Source: Herbidospora sakaeratensis
Lineage (GTDB): Bacteria > Actinomycetota > Actinomycetes > Streptosporangiales > Streptosporangiaceae
DNA: 64,000 bases
Reading direction: 5' to 3'
Assembly (NCBI RefSeq): GCF_001570525.1
Contig: NZ_BBXC01000013.1
Coordinates: forward strand, 356,625 to 420,624
The translations under genes and the position numbers were made by a program. This document shows positions 1 through 9,431 of this stretch, piece after piece. The notes beneath the pieces were generated by a model that was not told the origin of the DNA, did no database searches, and saw nothing but the letters and a program-made list of their open reading frames with translations. Position 1 is the stretch's first letter. Every line of letters begins with the position of its first letter.

Positions 1-2282
1 CGCTCACCCGCAGGGTCGAAGGCCAGGCCCTTCGTCGCCGCCTCGTGGCCGCGGAGGATCTCGGGCTCGCCACCTGCCACCGGCCAGATCCGTACCGTGG
101 CGTCGTGGCCCGAGCTGGCCAGCCGGGTTCCGTCGGGGCTGAAGGCGACGTCGACCGTGGTGCCCTTGTGGCCGCGCAACACCCGCAGTCCGCCGGTACG
201 CAGGTCCCACAGCCGGACCGCGCCGTCGTCGCCGGTGGCCGCCAGGTGGGTGGCGCTCATGGCGATGTTCCACACCCCGCTCGGGTCTCCCTTGAGGACG
301 CGGGCGCCGGTGGGGGCGTACAGATGGATGCTGCCGTCGGCGCGGGCCACGGCCAGGCCGGGCGGACCGAAGACCGGGCTGCGGGCCTCGCCCGGCGGGC
401 CGTCCAGCAGGCGCGGGGGAGTGGGCTCGACCCCGTCTCCCCTCCGGGTCCACAACCGGACGTGGCCGTCGGAGGAGGTGGCGGCGATCGTGTCGTCGTT
501 CACCGCCAGCCCCATCAGCCGGGCGGGGGCGCGCAGGACCAGCGTGCGCCGGTCGTCCACCAGTGCCTGGCGCAGGACGGACTCGGCCTCCGTCGTGGCG
601 GCCGTGGCCATCGCCCGCCGGGCCATTTTCAGCCCTTCGCGCGGGTCGACCCGGAGCTCACTGCGCGCCTCCGCGGCCAGGGCGCGGGAGATCGCCAGGT
701 CTCGCTGCGCCCCGGCCTCGGCGGCCTGGACGAGCGCGCTGGTGGCCAGCAGCACGAGCCCGGCGGCCACACTGAGGACGACGGTCAGCACGCTGCGGCG
801 CCGGCTCTTCTCGCGGTCCCTGGCCGCGGTCAGGAACGCGCGCTCGCGGTCGTTGAGGTCGGCGGTCTCCTCCTGCCAGGCCGCCAGGCGGCCGCCTCGG
901 TAGAGCAGGGCCGGGTCGCGGTCATACCGCTCCCACTCACCGGCGGCCTCGGTCAGCCTGCGGTGCCGCAGCAGGGCCTCCCGGTCGGCCATCAACCAGG
1001 AGCGCAGTCTCGGCCAGTGGCTCAGCAGCGCCTCGTGGGCGATCGTCATCGTCTCGGCGTGCGAGGTGACCAGCCGGGCCGCGATCAGCCGGTCGAGCAC
1101 GTCGCCCGAGCCGGCGAGCTCCGCGCGGGAGGCGTGCCTGCGGGTGTCCTCGGTGCCCTCTCCCAGGGCGGTCAGCCGGAGGAACAACGTTCGCACTTTC
1201 GGGCGGTCCCGGAGGGGGAGCGCCTGGTAGATCTGCTCGGCGCTCTGGCCCACGGAGCCGCGCATGCCTCCGGCCGCCTGGTAGCCGGCGAAGGTGAGCA
1301 GGTCGCCGCGGCGGCGTCGCCACGTCTCGCGCAGGGCGTGGGAGACGAGCGGGAGCGCTCCGGGCTGGTTCCTGGCGTCCCCGACGACGGCCTCGACGAG
1401 CTGGGCCTCCACCCGGCCGCCCGCGGCCTTCGCCGGGCCGACGACGGTCCGGCGCAGCTCGTCGTCGTCCATGGGGCCGATGAGCACCTGCCGGTCCTTC
1501 AGCGCGGCGACGAGAGGGGCGTGGTCGGAGATGCGCGCGTAGAAGTCGGCCCGTACGGCCAGCACGACCTTCGGCGCGGCCAGGAGCACGTCGATGAAGC
1601 GGCGGCGTTCGTCCTCGTCGGCGCAGAGCGTGAAGATCTCCTCGAACTGGTCGACCACGATCAGGGTGTCCCCGGCGAGCTGGCGTGACGTCAGCCGTAC
1701 GGAACCGGGGTCGCCCAGCGCGGAGCGCACCGTGCCGGCGGCGAGCCCATGCCGGTCGGCCAGCACGAGCGCGATCGTGTCGAGCGGGTGGGCGCCCGGT
1801 GTCAGCACGACGGCGGGCCGCTCCAGGGCCGGCAGCAGGCCCGCGCGCAGCAGCGACGACTTGCCCGAACCCGAGGCGCCGAACACGGCCAGCAGGGGAG
1901 CCTCCGCGAGCCGGGCGACCAGCTCGGCCACCAGTCTCTCCCGGCCGAAGAAGAACGCCGCGTGCTCCCGGTCGAAGGGCATCAGGCCCGGATAGGGCGG
2001 ATCGCCGTCCTCCGAGGGGCCGGGGTCGGCCAGGTCGCGCCAGCGCTCCTCCCACTCGCCGGGGTCGCCGCCGCAGGCGGTGACGTACGCCAGCGTGACC
2101 GGCAGGCTCGGCAGCCGGTCACCCGAGGCCGCCGCGGCCAGCGCCGTCACCGAGAAGTGGGCCCGCGCCGACAACGTCCGGTAGCTCGGCCGCCCCGCCT
2201 TCTCACGGAGTTTCCGCAGGTCGTCGGCGAACCTGTGTAACGGGGACGCGTCCGGGTCGAGGTCGCGCTCTGGCCGTCCCAT
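1..2282 (-). CDS. HTH - nSTAND NTPase - WD40 repeat protein (5' part, runs off the left edge)
   Basis: Translating the minus strand from ATG at 2282 gives an uninterrupted frame to base 1, so the C-terminus is missing. The start MGRPERDLDPDASPLHRF leads a helix-turn-helix of about 90 residues (RTLSARAHFSVTALAAAASG), then PYPGLMPFDREHAAFFFGRE and a P-loop, FGASGSGKSSLLRAGLLP, typical of nSTAND1 ATPases. A hydrophobic helix (VLTVVLSVAAGLVLLATSAL, coded near 735-795) precedes WD40 blades near the left end, such as FSPDGTRLASSGHDATVRIW and a following RGHEAATKGLAFDPAG. Such proteins are ATP-dependent, membrane-associated signalling or conflict proteins of actinomycetes whose trigger is usually unknown. 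It starts 19 bp after the permease stop, so co-transcription with the ABC genes is likely. The sub-family is well supported; the role is not. Confidence 0.88.
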   Translation of the reverse strand, partial: MGRPERDLDPDASPLHRFADDLRKLREKAGRPSYRTLSARAHFSVTALAAAASGDRLPSLPVTLAYVTACGGDPGEWEERWRDLADPGPSEDGDPPYPGLMPFDREHAAFFFGRERLVAELVARLAEAPLLAVFGASGSGKSSLLRAGLLPALERPAVVLTPGAHPLDTIALVLADRHGLAAGTVRSALGDPGSVRLTSRQLAGDTLIVVDQFEEIFTLCADEDERRRFIDVLLAAPKVVLAVRADFYARISDHAPLVAALKDRQVLIGPMDDDELRRTVVGPAKAAGGRVEAQLVEAVVGDARNQPGALPLVSHALRETWRRRRGDLLTFAGYQAAGGMRGSVGQSAEQIYQALPLRDRPKVRTLFLRLTALGEGTEDTRRHASRAELAGSGDVLDRLIAARLVTSHAETMTIAHEALLSHWPRLRSWLMADREALLRHRRLTEAAGEWERYDRDPALLYRGGRLAAWQEETADLNDRERAFLTAARDREKSRRRSVLTVVLSVAAGLVLLATSALVQAAEAGAQRDLAISRALAAEARSELRVDPREGLKMARRAMATAATTEAESVLRQALVDDRRTLVLRAPARLMGLAVNDDTIAATSSDGHVRLWTRRGDGVEPTPPRLLDGPPGEARSPVFGPPGLAVARADGSIHLYAPTGARVLKGDPSGVWNIAMSATHLAATGDDGAVRLWDLRTGGLRVLRGHKGTTVDVAFSPDGTRLASSGHDATVRIWPVAGGEPEILRGHEAATKGLAFDPAGE

Positions 2283-2301
2283 CGTGTCCCCCGTTCGTCG
2301 G

Positions 2302-3030
2302 CTACTCGCGCGGGGCCCTCCTCGCACAACCGACGGCCATGACGGCCAGCAGGGCGGTCCCCAGCGCCACACGTGTGGCCGCGAACGCCCCGTCCACGGA
2401 GACCACCGCCGCCGGCGGTTCCGCACCGACCAGCGGAGGCCCCCACACGCCCGCTCCCTCGGCCAGCAACGAGGTGCCGGACACCGACAGCGCCGCCGCC
2501 GGGAGCTGGTTGGTCGCGTCGAGGACGACCAGCAGCACGACGACGGCGAAACGGGCCGCCGGTGTCGACAACCACATCGCCGCAAGCTGCCCAGAAGCGA
2601 GCACCAGGAAACCGCCCGCCAACGGGCCGGCCGCCGTCACGACGGCCACCGTCCCCACCGACGGAGCGTCGAGGCCCATTCTGACCAGCGCGTATCCGGC
2701 CAGGACCAGCACCACGGCGGCGTAGACGGCGTATCCGGCCAGGAAGCCGGCCAGCCCGTCGACGGCGGCCCGGCCGCCGCCGAGCTGGGCCAGCCGCCAG
2801 GTCCGCCGCAGGCCGGTGACGCCCCAGACCCGTTCCAGCAGCGGGGTCAGCACGAACAGCAGGACCGGCACGCAGACGGCGTACAGGCGGGCCAGGCCCC
2901 ACGTGCCGAAGTCGGCGCCGATCTCGGTGGCGCCCCCGCCGCCGAAGCCGATCCAGAGGGCCAGGCCGAGGACCGCGCCCGTGAACACCAGCCAGCCGGG
3001 GTGCATCCCCCGCAGGTGGAAGGCGAACAT
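2302..3030 (-). CDS. ABC transporter permease-like membrane protein
   Basis: 242 aa starting MFAFHLRGMHPGWLVF. About six hydrophobic segments are visible, including WLVFTGAVLGLALWIGF, a segment around LYAVCVPVLLFVLTPLL, AVYAAVVLVLAGYALV and FAVVVLLVVLDA. There is no sequence motif for a specific substrate. The ATG overlaps the stop of the upstream ATPase by one base (TGATG), which implies translational coupling and that this is the partner permease of that ATPase. A longer in-frame upstream extension exists but would lie entirely within the ATPase gene, so the short start is chosen. The export substrate is unknown; the small secreted protein at the head of the operon or an antimicrobial compound are possible. 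Confidence 0.8.
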   Translation of the reverse strand: MFAFHLRGMHPGWLVFTGAVLGLALWIGFGGGGATEIGADFGTWGLARLYAVCVPVLLFVLTPLLERVWGVTGLRRTWRLAQLGGGRAAVDGLAGFLAGYAVYAAVVLVLAGYALVRMGLDAPSVGTVAVVTAAGPLAGGFLVLASGQLAAMWLSTPAARFAVVVLLVVLDATNQLPAAALSVSGTSLLAEGAGVWGPPLVGAEPPAAVVSVDGAFAATRVALGTALLAVMAVGCARRAPRE

Positions 3031-3851
3031 CAGCGGCCCCCGGTGATCGCGAGGTAGGCGTCGGTGAGGCTCGGCTCCGCGGGTTCGGCCCGGGGAGTGG
3101 CGCGGTCGCCCGTCCACCGGGCCCGGAGCCCGTCGGCGGTGCGGCGCACGGAGGTGACGAGGGGCAGCCCCGACAGGTCGGGCACCTCCGCCGTCCACAC
3201 GGCCGGGGCGCGCTTGAGCAGCTCGGCGGGTGAGCCGTCGTGGACGACCCGGCCGTCGTCGAGCACCACGACCCGGTCGGCCAGCGCCTCCACGTCGGAG
3301 ATCACGTGGGTGGAGTAGACGATCAGCTTTCCGCCGGCCGACGTCGCCAGGTGATCGGCGAACCGCAGCCGCTCCCACGGGTCCAGGCCCTGGGTCGGCT
3401 CGTCGAGCAGCAGGACCGGGGTGTCGGCGGCGAAGGCGTACACCAGGCCGACCCGCTGCCGGGTGCCGCCGCTCAGCGTGCCCAGCGGCGCGTCGGCGAC
3501 CGAGGTGAGGCCGAACACCTCCAGCAGCTCCTCGATCGCGGCCTTCCTGCGGCGCAGCCGCAGCAGGTGGCGGATCAGCGTCCGGGCGGAGACGGCCGGG
3601 TCGAACCGGGGGTCCTGGGGCAGCAGGGTGGCGGCCTCACGCAGCGCACGCCGCGAACGGCCCAGCTCACGGCCGTTCAGCGCGAGCCCGCCACCGGTCT
3701 GGACGGCCAGTCCGGCCAGGATCGACAACAACGTCGACTTGCCCGCGCCGTTCCGGCCGAGCAGGGCCACCACCCCCTCGTGCAGGCCCAGGCTCACCTT
3801 CGACAGGGCGGGCCGGGAGTAGATCTTGTCGAGTTCACGCAATTCGATCAT
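3030..3851 (-). CDS. ABC transporter ATP-binding protein
   Basis: 273 aa with all ABC ATPase signatures in order: Walker A GRNGAGKST near residue 33, Q-loop region LLPQDPRFDPAV, signature LSGGTRQRVGL near 137, Walker B VLLLDEPTQGLDP near 157 and the H-loop YSTHVISD near 191. It matches the drug/lantibiotic-export (CcmA-like) class that works with a separate membrane permease. It overlaps the preceding membrane protein gene by 17 bp and the following permease by one base, so the three are translated as a unit. It energises transport at the inner face of the membrane. Family assignment is secure; substrate is not. Confidence 0.95.
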   Translation of the reverse strand: MIELRELDKIYSRPALSKVSLGLHEGVVALLGRNGAGKSTLLSILAGLAVQTGGGLALNGRELGRSRRALREAATLLPQDPRFDPAVSARTLIRHLLRLRRRKAAIEELLEVFGLTSVADAPLGTLSGGTRQRVGLVYAFAADTPVLLLDEPTQGLDPWERLRFADHLATSAGGKLIVYSTHVISDVEALADRVVVLDDGRVVHDGSPAELLKRAPAVWTAEVPDLSGLPLVTSVRRTADGLRARWTGDRATPRAEPAEPSLTDAYLAITGGR

Positions 3852-4530
3852 CGTTGGCGGCCTCCCGTGAGATCCAGGACAGATGGGCGCAGTCCGCCGG
3901 CCGGAATCGGGCCAGCACCGCCGAGGCCACCCCGGCGGCGGCCCACACCATCGGGACGACCGCCCGGTCGTGCGTCCAGCCGGTGAGGGTGGCGTCCACC
4001 CCCAGAAAGGCCGCCTCCGGCAGCAGGTACGGCACCGCCACCACCGCGCCGGTGATCCCGGTCGTCACGGCCATCGCGGCCGACGGCGCCGGCGCGAACC
4101 GGGTCACGACCACGTTGGCGGCGCAGACCGCGAACACCCCGCCGTTCAGCGCCGGCAGGAACAACGACGGGAACGGCTCCCCGGACACCCCGCCCAGCCC
4201 GTACGCCGCCGAGGCGACGGCCGTCAGGCAACCGAGGAGCGGGACCGCCTGGTCCCGCCACCAGCGACCCCGGACGTCGGCCACCGAGGCCAGCCGGTGG
4301 TCCACGCCGGCATGGGCGGAGCCGTACGACATGACCATCGCCACGCACACCGGCGCCAGCCAGGCCATGATCCAGTGCGCGCCGAGCGCGGCCGTGGAGA
4401 CGCCGGGAGGCGGGGAGCCGTACCCGCCGAGTGCCCAGCCGACCGCGAGCGGCAGGACGGAGACGGGGAGGGCGAGCGCGCCCGCGCGGAAACTCCGCAC
4501 GGGGCGCCCTCCCGTTCGGGACGAGATCAT
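3835..4530 (-). CDS. Multi-pass membrane protein of the ABC operon
   Basis: 231 aa from MISSRTGGRPVRSF. Hydrophobic stretches (ALALPVSVLPLAVGWALGG, HWIMAWLAPVCVAMVMSYG, PLLGCLTAVASAAYGLGG, FAVCAANVVVTRFA, AVVAVPYLLPEAAFLG and VVPMVWAAAGVASAVLARF) indicate about six membrane spans. The ATG overlaps the stop of the small secreted-protein gene (TGATG), and its own 3' end overlaps the ATPase gene by 17 bp. I do not recognise the family. Position suggests a second permease subunit or an immunity-like membrane protein of the transporter. An in-frame extension further upstream exists but runs antisense in codon bias to the secreted-protein gene and lacks a ribosome binding site. Confidence 0.8.
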   Translation of the reverse strand: MISSRTGGRPVRSFRAGALALPVSVLPLAVGWALGGYGSPPPGVSTAALGAHWIMAWLAPVCVAMVMSYGSAHAGVDHRLASVADVRGRWWRDQAVPLLGCLTAVASAAYGLGGVSGEPFPSLFLPALNGGVFAVCAANVVVTRFAPAPSAAMAVTTGITGAVVAVPYLLPEAAFLGVDATLTGWTHDRAVVPMVWAAAGVASAVLARFRPADCAHLSWISREAANDDRIA

Positions 4531-4934
4531 CAGGTGATGACGCAGTGCCGGATGAGCTGGTTCGCCGAGCTGTTCGCGCTCTCCCAGCCGTACGCGTCGA
4601 CCGTCCACCGGCGGCTGCCGGTGACCCCGCCGTTGTGCGCCTTCTTGGCCACGACGCCTGCCGCGGCCTGGGAGGCCACCACGTAGTTCCGCTGGGCGCC
4701 GTCGTACTTCAGGTACCCGTGGATCTTCATGTAGGCGTACCGGTACTGGTTGCCGAACCTGGCCCGGTTCGCGCCGCTTCCACCGAAGTCGACGTTCTCC
4801 GAGCCCCAGAGCCGGGTGCAGATGGTGTTCAGGTAGGAGCTGGACCCCCACGCGAGCACGGACGGGGCGCTTCCGAAGAAGACCCCGACCCCCACCATCA
4901 CCGCGACCAGCTTGGCCGCGCGTCTGACGTGCAT
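4530..4934 (-). CDS. Small secreted protein at the head of an ABC transporter operon
   Basis: 134 aa from ATG at 4934, preceded by GGAGGAGG at a good distance, which decides this start over an in-frame one 90 bp upstream. The N-terminus MHVRRAAKLVAVMVGVG with FFGSAPSVLA-WGSS is a clear Sec signal peptide with cleavage after VLA. The predicted mature protein of about 105 residues is rich in aromatic, Asn, Ser and Gly residues (GNQYRYAYMKIHGYLKYDG) and has two cysteines, one near each end, that could form a disulfide. The layout secreted peptide - membrane protein - ABC ATPase - permease resembles lactococcin-972-type bacteriocin operons, but I cannot see the lactococcin-972 sequence pattern. 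Function unknown. Confidence 0.8.
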   Translation of the reverse strand: MHVRRAAKLVAVMVGVGVFFGSAPSVLAWGSSSYLNTICTRLWGSENVDFGGSGANRARFGNQYRYAYMKIHGYLKYDGAQRNYVVASQAAAGVVAKKAHNGGVTGSRRWTVDAYGWESANSSANQLIRHCVIT

Positions 4935-5036
4935 CGTGCTGTTCCTCCTCCGCTTGGGTGGCGTACGGAGGACTGGTCTAGCCGGGGCGGGAATTGTCCA
5001 GTAAGCACGTGGCCGCGTGGACAAACAAATCCCGGT

Positions 5037-8000
5037 TCACCTGATCTCGTAGGCCCTGATGACGGTCTCGCTGAAGGCGTTGCCGCCGGTGTCGGCGACC
5101 TTCACCCGCAGGGAGGCGAAGCGCCCGCGCGCGGCGGCCGGGTGCCGGGTCTCGGCGGCCCAGGCGTCCTTGCCCGCGGCGTGCACCCGCGTCGACTGCC
5201 AGGTGCGGCCGTCGTCATAGGAGATCTCGACGCTCGGTGTGCGCACCTTCAGGGCGGGGGAGCCGTTCTGGCGCTGGAGCCGCAGCGGGATGCGCATCCG
5301 GCCGGCCTCGGCGCGGTTGCGGTCGTCCAGCTCTGGGCTGATCTTGACCGACAGCAGCGGCAGCACCTGCCGGGTGCCCGGCTCGGGGGTCTTCGAGCGG
5401 AACGTCCACTCGGCGTCCACCCGGGTGGAGAAGCGGGTCATGGCGGCGGCCCGGTCGGCCGTCATGGTGATCCGGTACTGGCTCTCCCCGGCGTCCGCGG
5501 GCACCTCGACGGTGCCGGGCAGGTGGTTGGCGGTGAAGATCTCCTTGCCGTCGCGGTGGAGCGTGGCCCGGGGGTTCTGGTACTCGCCGAAGGAGTACCG
5601 GCCCGGTACGGCGTCCTCGAACTGGCCGGTGGCGAACTGGAGCAGGTCGCCCTCACGCCACGAGTCGGCGGTGGGGCTCAGCGAGGCGGCGAAGACGCCG
5701 GAGTTCCAGCGGTCGGAGCTCTTCTGGCCGGCCCGGAAGGACGTCATCTGGCCGAAGAAGAACTGGTCGATGTTGTCCCAGGCGTCCAGCGCCTTGTACT
5801 GGATGAACGACGGGTACCAGGTGGTCTCGCCCGGCGTGTAGTACTCGGTGCGGCGGAACGGCAGCGGGAACGTGGACAACGAGCCGTAGGGCATCCACGC
5901 CAGCTCCTTGCCGTACAGGACGGGAAGGGCGAAGTGCTCGCCGTGCTTGCCGTCCTGCTGGGTGGCGTACGTCGAGGTGACCTCGGCGAGGTCCTGGCGG
6001 CGCGGCCGGTACCCCGGGTCGGCCGGGATGCCCGGCTCGGCCTTCATCAGGTGGTACCAGTACGGACTGGCGTCATAGCCGTCGCCGTTCGGCTTGGCCC
6101 ACTGGGTCCACCGGTAGTAGGCGAACTTCTTGCTCGCCATGCGTCCCGACGGGATGGCCTTGACGCCCTCGACGCGGTCGGCGTCGCGGGCGAGGTCGAC
6201 GTCCACGCCGAAGGGCTGTTTGCCCTCGACGAGCTGGAGCATGCCGACCATGCCCATGGCGAGCCGGGCCGTCGGTTCCTGGGTACGCACGTCCACCGGC
6301 CGGGCCGCGCGGGCGTCGGCGGCGATGACGCGGTCGGCGTTCAGGGTGAACTCGGGGTCGGCGGCCATCACGAGCGTGCCGTCGTGGTCGAGCATGAGCG
6401 TGACGACCGTGTAGCGGTGCCCCTTGGGCAGCTTGAGCTCCAGGCTGCCGCCGGAGACGTCGAGGTTGGTCTGCTCCTCGGTGTCCAGATCGATCACGCC
6501 GGCGAAGGCGACCGAAGCGGGCTTCCGGTCAGAGCCGGTGAAGGTCAGCCTGACCCGCCGCTTCTCCGGTTCGACCCGCATGCCGATGCCGGTACGCACC
6601 GACACCCCGTCGCCGGTGGCGATGACGGTGCCGCTGTAGCGCCCGATCGCGGACGCCTTCGAGGTCACCGCCACCTGCGCGGCGCCGTGCGCGGGCACCT
6701 CCACCGAGGTGGCGCTGAGCGTGAACGGCGTCGCCGTCGCGCCCTGGCCGTCCTTGGCGACAACGCTCAGGTTCAGCCGCACGGCGGCGTCGCCGTCGTT
6801 GCGGTAGGTGAGCGTGCGCTCGGCGGGCGGTACGGGCAGCTCGAAGTCGCCCATGGTCAGCGCCGCAGGCTCGGAGGTGACCTGCTGGGTCACCGCGCGG
6901 GCGACGTCCACCCGGCCGGAGCCCTGGACGTAGGCGCCCAGTTCCTCGCCGGGCGCGGTGGAGGCCATGAGGGCGGCCTTGATGTGGTCGGCCTTCCAGT
7001 CGGGGTGCAGACCGGCCAGGATCGCCGCCGCGCCCGTCACGTGCGGGGTGGCCATGGACGTGCCGTTCATGGCGGTGTACGAGTCGCTCCCGGCCAGCGC
7101 CGCCACGATGCCCACGCCGGGGGCGATCAGGTCGGGCTTGACCGCGCCGTCGTCGACGCGCGGGCCGGTGCTGCTGAAGTCGGCGACGACGTCGGCGTCA
7201 CGATAGGACGCGCCGACCGACAGGGCCCGGTCGGCGCTGCTCGGCGAGCTGAGCGTCTGCGGTCCCGAGTTCCCGGAGGCGACGACGAACAGCGTGCCGT
7301 ACTTCTCGGTCAGCGTCTCCACGGCCTGTTCGAGCGGGTCGTCGCCGGGCGCGTCGGGGCTGCCGAGGCTGAGGTTGGCGACCTTCGCGCCGTTCTCCGC
7401 CGCCCACGTCATGGCCTCGATGACGCCGGAGTCCGGGCAGTCGCCGCTCTGCCCGCAGACCTTGCCGATCATCAGCTTCGCGCCGGGGGCCACGCCCTTG
7501 TGCGTGCCGCCCGAGGCGGCGCCGGAGCCCGCGATGGTCGAGGCGACGTGGGTGCCGTGCCCGTTCAGGTCGCGGACGTCCGGCTCGGAGGTGAAGTTGG
7601 CGGTCTTGACGACCAGGCCCTTGAGGTCGGGGTGGTCGGGGTCGTAGCCGCTGTCGAGCACGGCCACGCTGACGTCCTTGCCGGTGTGCCCGGCCGCCCA
7701 CGCCTGGGGCGCGCCGATGTGCGGCACGCTGACGTCGAGCGACAGCTTGGCCTTGCCGTCCAGCCAGATCTTCTCGGGCGCGGCGGCGGCCCTGGCCTCG
7801 GCGGTCAGCGACTTCCACAGGGTGCCCGCCGAGGCGCGGGGCTCACGCTGAGCCATCGCGTTGATCGCGGTCAGCGGGCGTCCGCCGGCGACGCGCAGAC
7901 CGGAGACGTCGGCGCCGTAGCTGACGATCAGCGGGAGTGCGGGGCTGGCGGCGTCGTCGTACCCGAACGCGGTGAGCTGGGTGACGTTGAACAGCCGGGG

Positions 8001-8285
8001 GTCGAGCCTGCCCTCGGCCAGCGGGCGCATCGCGTCGACGGGGACGACGCTGAGGCCGTCCTCGCCGCGCCGGTGCACAAAGGTGATCTTCTCCCGGCCG
8101 GGGCCGGGCTTGACGTCCAGCCGGGTCTGCTTGTCGGGGAGCGGGCGGAGGGTGACCGTGTCCCCGGTGATGAGGGTGATCGTCTTCGGGGGTACGGGGG
8201 CCGCGGCGGGGGTCGCCTGAGCAGGGGCGGCGGCCGCTACCAGCGCTGATAACACAGCGCCGGTGATGAGGGTTCGCTGTAGCAC
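5037..8285 (-). CDS. Large secreted subtilisin-like (S8) serine protease
   Basis: 1,082 aa. A signal peptide (LITGAVLSALVAAAAPAQA) is followed by a prodomain beginning TITLITGDTVTLRP, the usual start of actinomycete S8 proteases. The catalytic triad is intact: Asp211 in AVLDSGYDPDHPD, His243 in NGHGTHVASTIAG and Ser410 in MNGTSMATPHVTGAAAI; Asn339 in ASGNSG forms the oxyanion hole. After residue 480 come beta-rich domains of about 600 residues, larger than in minimal subtilisins and typical of cell-surface or exo-acting forms. It should degrade extracellular proteins. It is divergent from the TrmB-like regulator at 8376, a pairing often seen in streptomycetes, which suggests that protein controls it. 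Confidence 0.95.
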   Translation of the reverse strand: MLQRTLITGAVLSALVAAAAPAQATPAAAPVPPKTITLITGDTVTLRPLPDKQTRLDVKPGPGREKITFVHRRGEDGLSVVPVDAMRPLAEGRLDPRLFNVTQLTAFGYDDAASPALPLIVSYGADVSGLRVAGGRPLTAINAMAQREPRASAGTLWKSLTAEARAAAAPEKIWLDGKAKLSLDVSVPHIGAPQAWAAGHTGKDVSVAVLDSGYDPDHPDLKGLVVKTANFTSEPDVRDLNGHGTHVASTIAGSGAASGGTHKGVAPGAKLMIGKVCGQSGDCPDSGVIEAMTWAAENGAKVANLSLGSPDAPGDDPLEQAVETLTEKYGTLFVVASGNSGPQTLSSPSSADRALSVGASYRDADVVADFSSTGPRVDDGAVKPDLIAPGVGIVAALAGSDSYTAMNGTSMATPHVTGAAAILAGLHPDWKADHIKAALMASTAPGEELGAYVQGSGRVDVARAVTQQVTSEPAALTMGDFELPVPPAERTLTYRNDGDAAVRLNLSVVAKDGQGATATPFTLSATSVEVPAHGAAQVAVTSKASAIGRYSGTVIATGDGVSVRTGIGMRVEPEKRRVRLTFTGSDRKPASVAFAGVIDLDTEEQTNLDVSGGSLELKLPKGHRYTVVTLMLDHDGTLVMAADPEFTLNADRVIAADARAARPVDVRTQEPTARLAMGMVGMLQLVEGKQPFGVDVDLARDADRVEGVKAIPSGRMASKKFAYYRWTQWAKPNGDGYDASPYWYHLMKAEPGIPADPGYRPRRQDLAEVTSTYATQQDGKHGEHFALPVLYGKELAWMPYGSLSTFPLPFRRTEYYTPGETTWYPSFIQYKALDAWDNIDQFFFGQMTSFRAGQKSSDRWNSGVFAASLSPTADSWREGDLLQFATGQFEDAVPGRYSFGEYQNPRATLHRDGKEIFTANHLPGTVEVPADAGESQYRITMTADRAAAMTRFSTRVDAEWTFRSKTPEPGTRQVLPLLSVKISPELDDRNRAEAGRMRIPLRLQRQNGSPALKVRTPSVEISYDDGRTWQSTRVHAAGKDAWAAETRHPAAARGRFASLRVKVADTGGNAFSETVIRAYEIR

Positions 8286-8375
8286 GACCAGATTTCTAAC
8301 TGTCTGTTAACACTGCTGCCAATGGTGCTCATGTGGCCTATTGCGGCAGCCGCCGGAAGTGGCCAAGATCTTCCC

Positions 8376-9398
8376 ATGCTTGAGGTGCTGGGCATCAGCG
8401 TGTTCGACGAGCGGATCTACCGGGCGGTGCTGGCCTCTCCCGGCATCACGGTGCAGGAGCTCGTCGCCAGGAGCGGCGAGAGTTCGGGCCGCATCCAGTC
8501 GTCGCTGACGAGACTCCAGGCCAAGGGCCTGATCAACCGGCTGTGGGGCCGCTCGCCCCGCTGGACGGCGACCAGCCCGGGGAGCGCGATCCGTTCTCTC
8601 GTCCGCGACCTGCAGGGCGAACTGGACCGGATCACCGACACGGCCGAGGAGCTGGAGACCGCCTTCCGCGCCGTCGGCCAGGATCCCGACGACATCGGCC
8701 AGTTCGAGGTGCTGGCCGGCCCCGAGGTGCTCGCCCGGTGGTACCGCCAGGTGCAGCAGGAGGCCAAGGACGAGGTGCTCACCTTCGACCGCCCGCCCTA
8801 CGTGCTGGACTACCGCAACCCCGTCCAGAGCGACCGCCTGCGCGACGGCGTCCGCTACCGGACCATCTACGCGCCGGAGGCCTTCCAGCACGAGGGCGCG
8901 CTCGACCAGCTGGACGACATGCTCAAGGTGGGCGAGGAGGCGCGGGTGCTGCCCGGCCTGCCGTTCAAGATGGTGCTCGCCGACCAGCGGGTGGCGATCA
9001 TGCCGCTGCACCTCCACCTGCACCAGCCGTTGAGCCGCAGTGTGCTGATCAGGGGATCCACCATGGTCGTCGCCCTGGTCGAGCTGTTCGAGCGCATGTG
9101 GAGCGAAGCGGTGCCGATGTACCCGCAGGCCGCCCCGCCCGCCACCCCGCCCGACTCCGTGCCCGAGCCGACCGGCGACCGCGCGCCGGAGGAGGACGGG
9201 GAGCACCCGGACCTCGACCTTGAGGACCGCCGCCTGCTGGCCCTGCTGGCCGCCGGCCTCAAGGACGACGCCATCGCCCGCCAGTTCGGCACCAGCCCGC
9301 GCAGCCTCCGCCGCCGGCTGCGCCACCTCTTCGACGAGCTCAACGCCGAGACCCGGTTCCAGGCAGGCGTCCAGGCCCGCCGGCGCGGCCTGGTCTGA
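8376..9398 (+). CDS. TrmB-like / LuxR-type transcriptional regulator
   Basis: 340 aa from MLEVLGISVFDERIYRAVL. Residues 1-70 form a TrmB-type winged helix (ITVQELVARSGESSGRIQSS), the middle is the sensor region seen in actinomycete TrmB relatives (FEVLAGPEVLARWYRQVQQE), and the C-terminus is a second, LuxR-like helix-turn-helix (LLALLAAGLKDDAIARQFGT). Such two-HTH proteins are commonly encoded beside S8 proteases. I prefer ATG 8376 to one at 8322, because the family starts with MLEVLG and the extra residues look unlike protein. The 90-bp divergent region holds a short inverted repeat TAAC-N5-GTTA at 8297-8309 that could be an operator. The inferred role is control of the protease at 5037-8285. 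Confidence 0.85.
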   Translation: MLEVLGISVFDERIYRAVLASPGITVQELVARSGESSGRIQSSLTRLQAKGLINRLWGRSPRWTATSPGSAIRSLVRDLQGELDRITDTAEELETAFRAVGQDPDDIGQFEVLAGPEVLARWYRQVQQEAKDEVLTFDRPPYVLDYRNPVQSDRLRDGVRYRTIYAPEAFQHEGALDQLDDMLKVGEEARVLPGLPFKMVLADQRVAIMPLHLHLHQPLSRSVLIRGSTMVVALVELFERMWSEAVPMYPQAAPPATPPDSVPEPTGDRAPEEDGEHPDLDLEDRRLLALLAAGLKDDAIARQFGTSPRSLRRRLRHLFDELNAETRFQAGVQARRRGLV

Positions 9399-9431
9399 GC
9401 GGTCGCTCAGGCCGGCCGCGCGATCTCGTCG

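Noticed and set aside
4530..4934. Lactococcin-972 bacteriocin precursor
   Set aside because: The gene order is similar, but the mature sequence lacks the family's glycine- and tryptophan-based pattern.
4431..8249. Very long plus-strand open frame antisense to the S8 protease
   Set aside because: It is the mirror frame of a high-GC gene, rich in Gly, Arg and Val with no domain; the minus strand encodes a complete protease with an intact catalytic triad.
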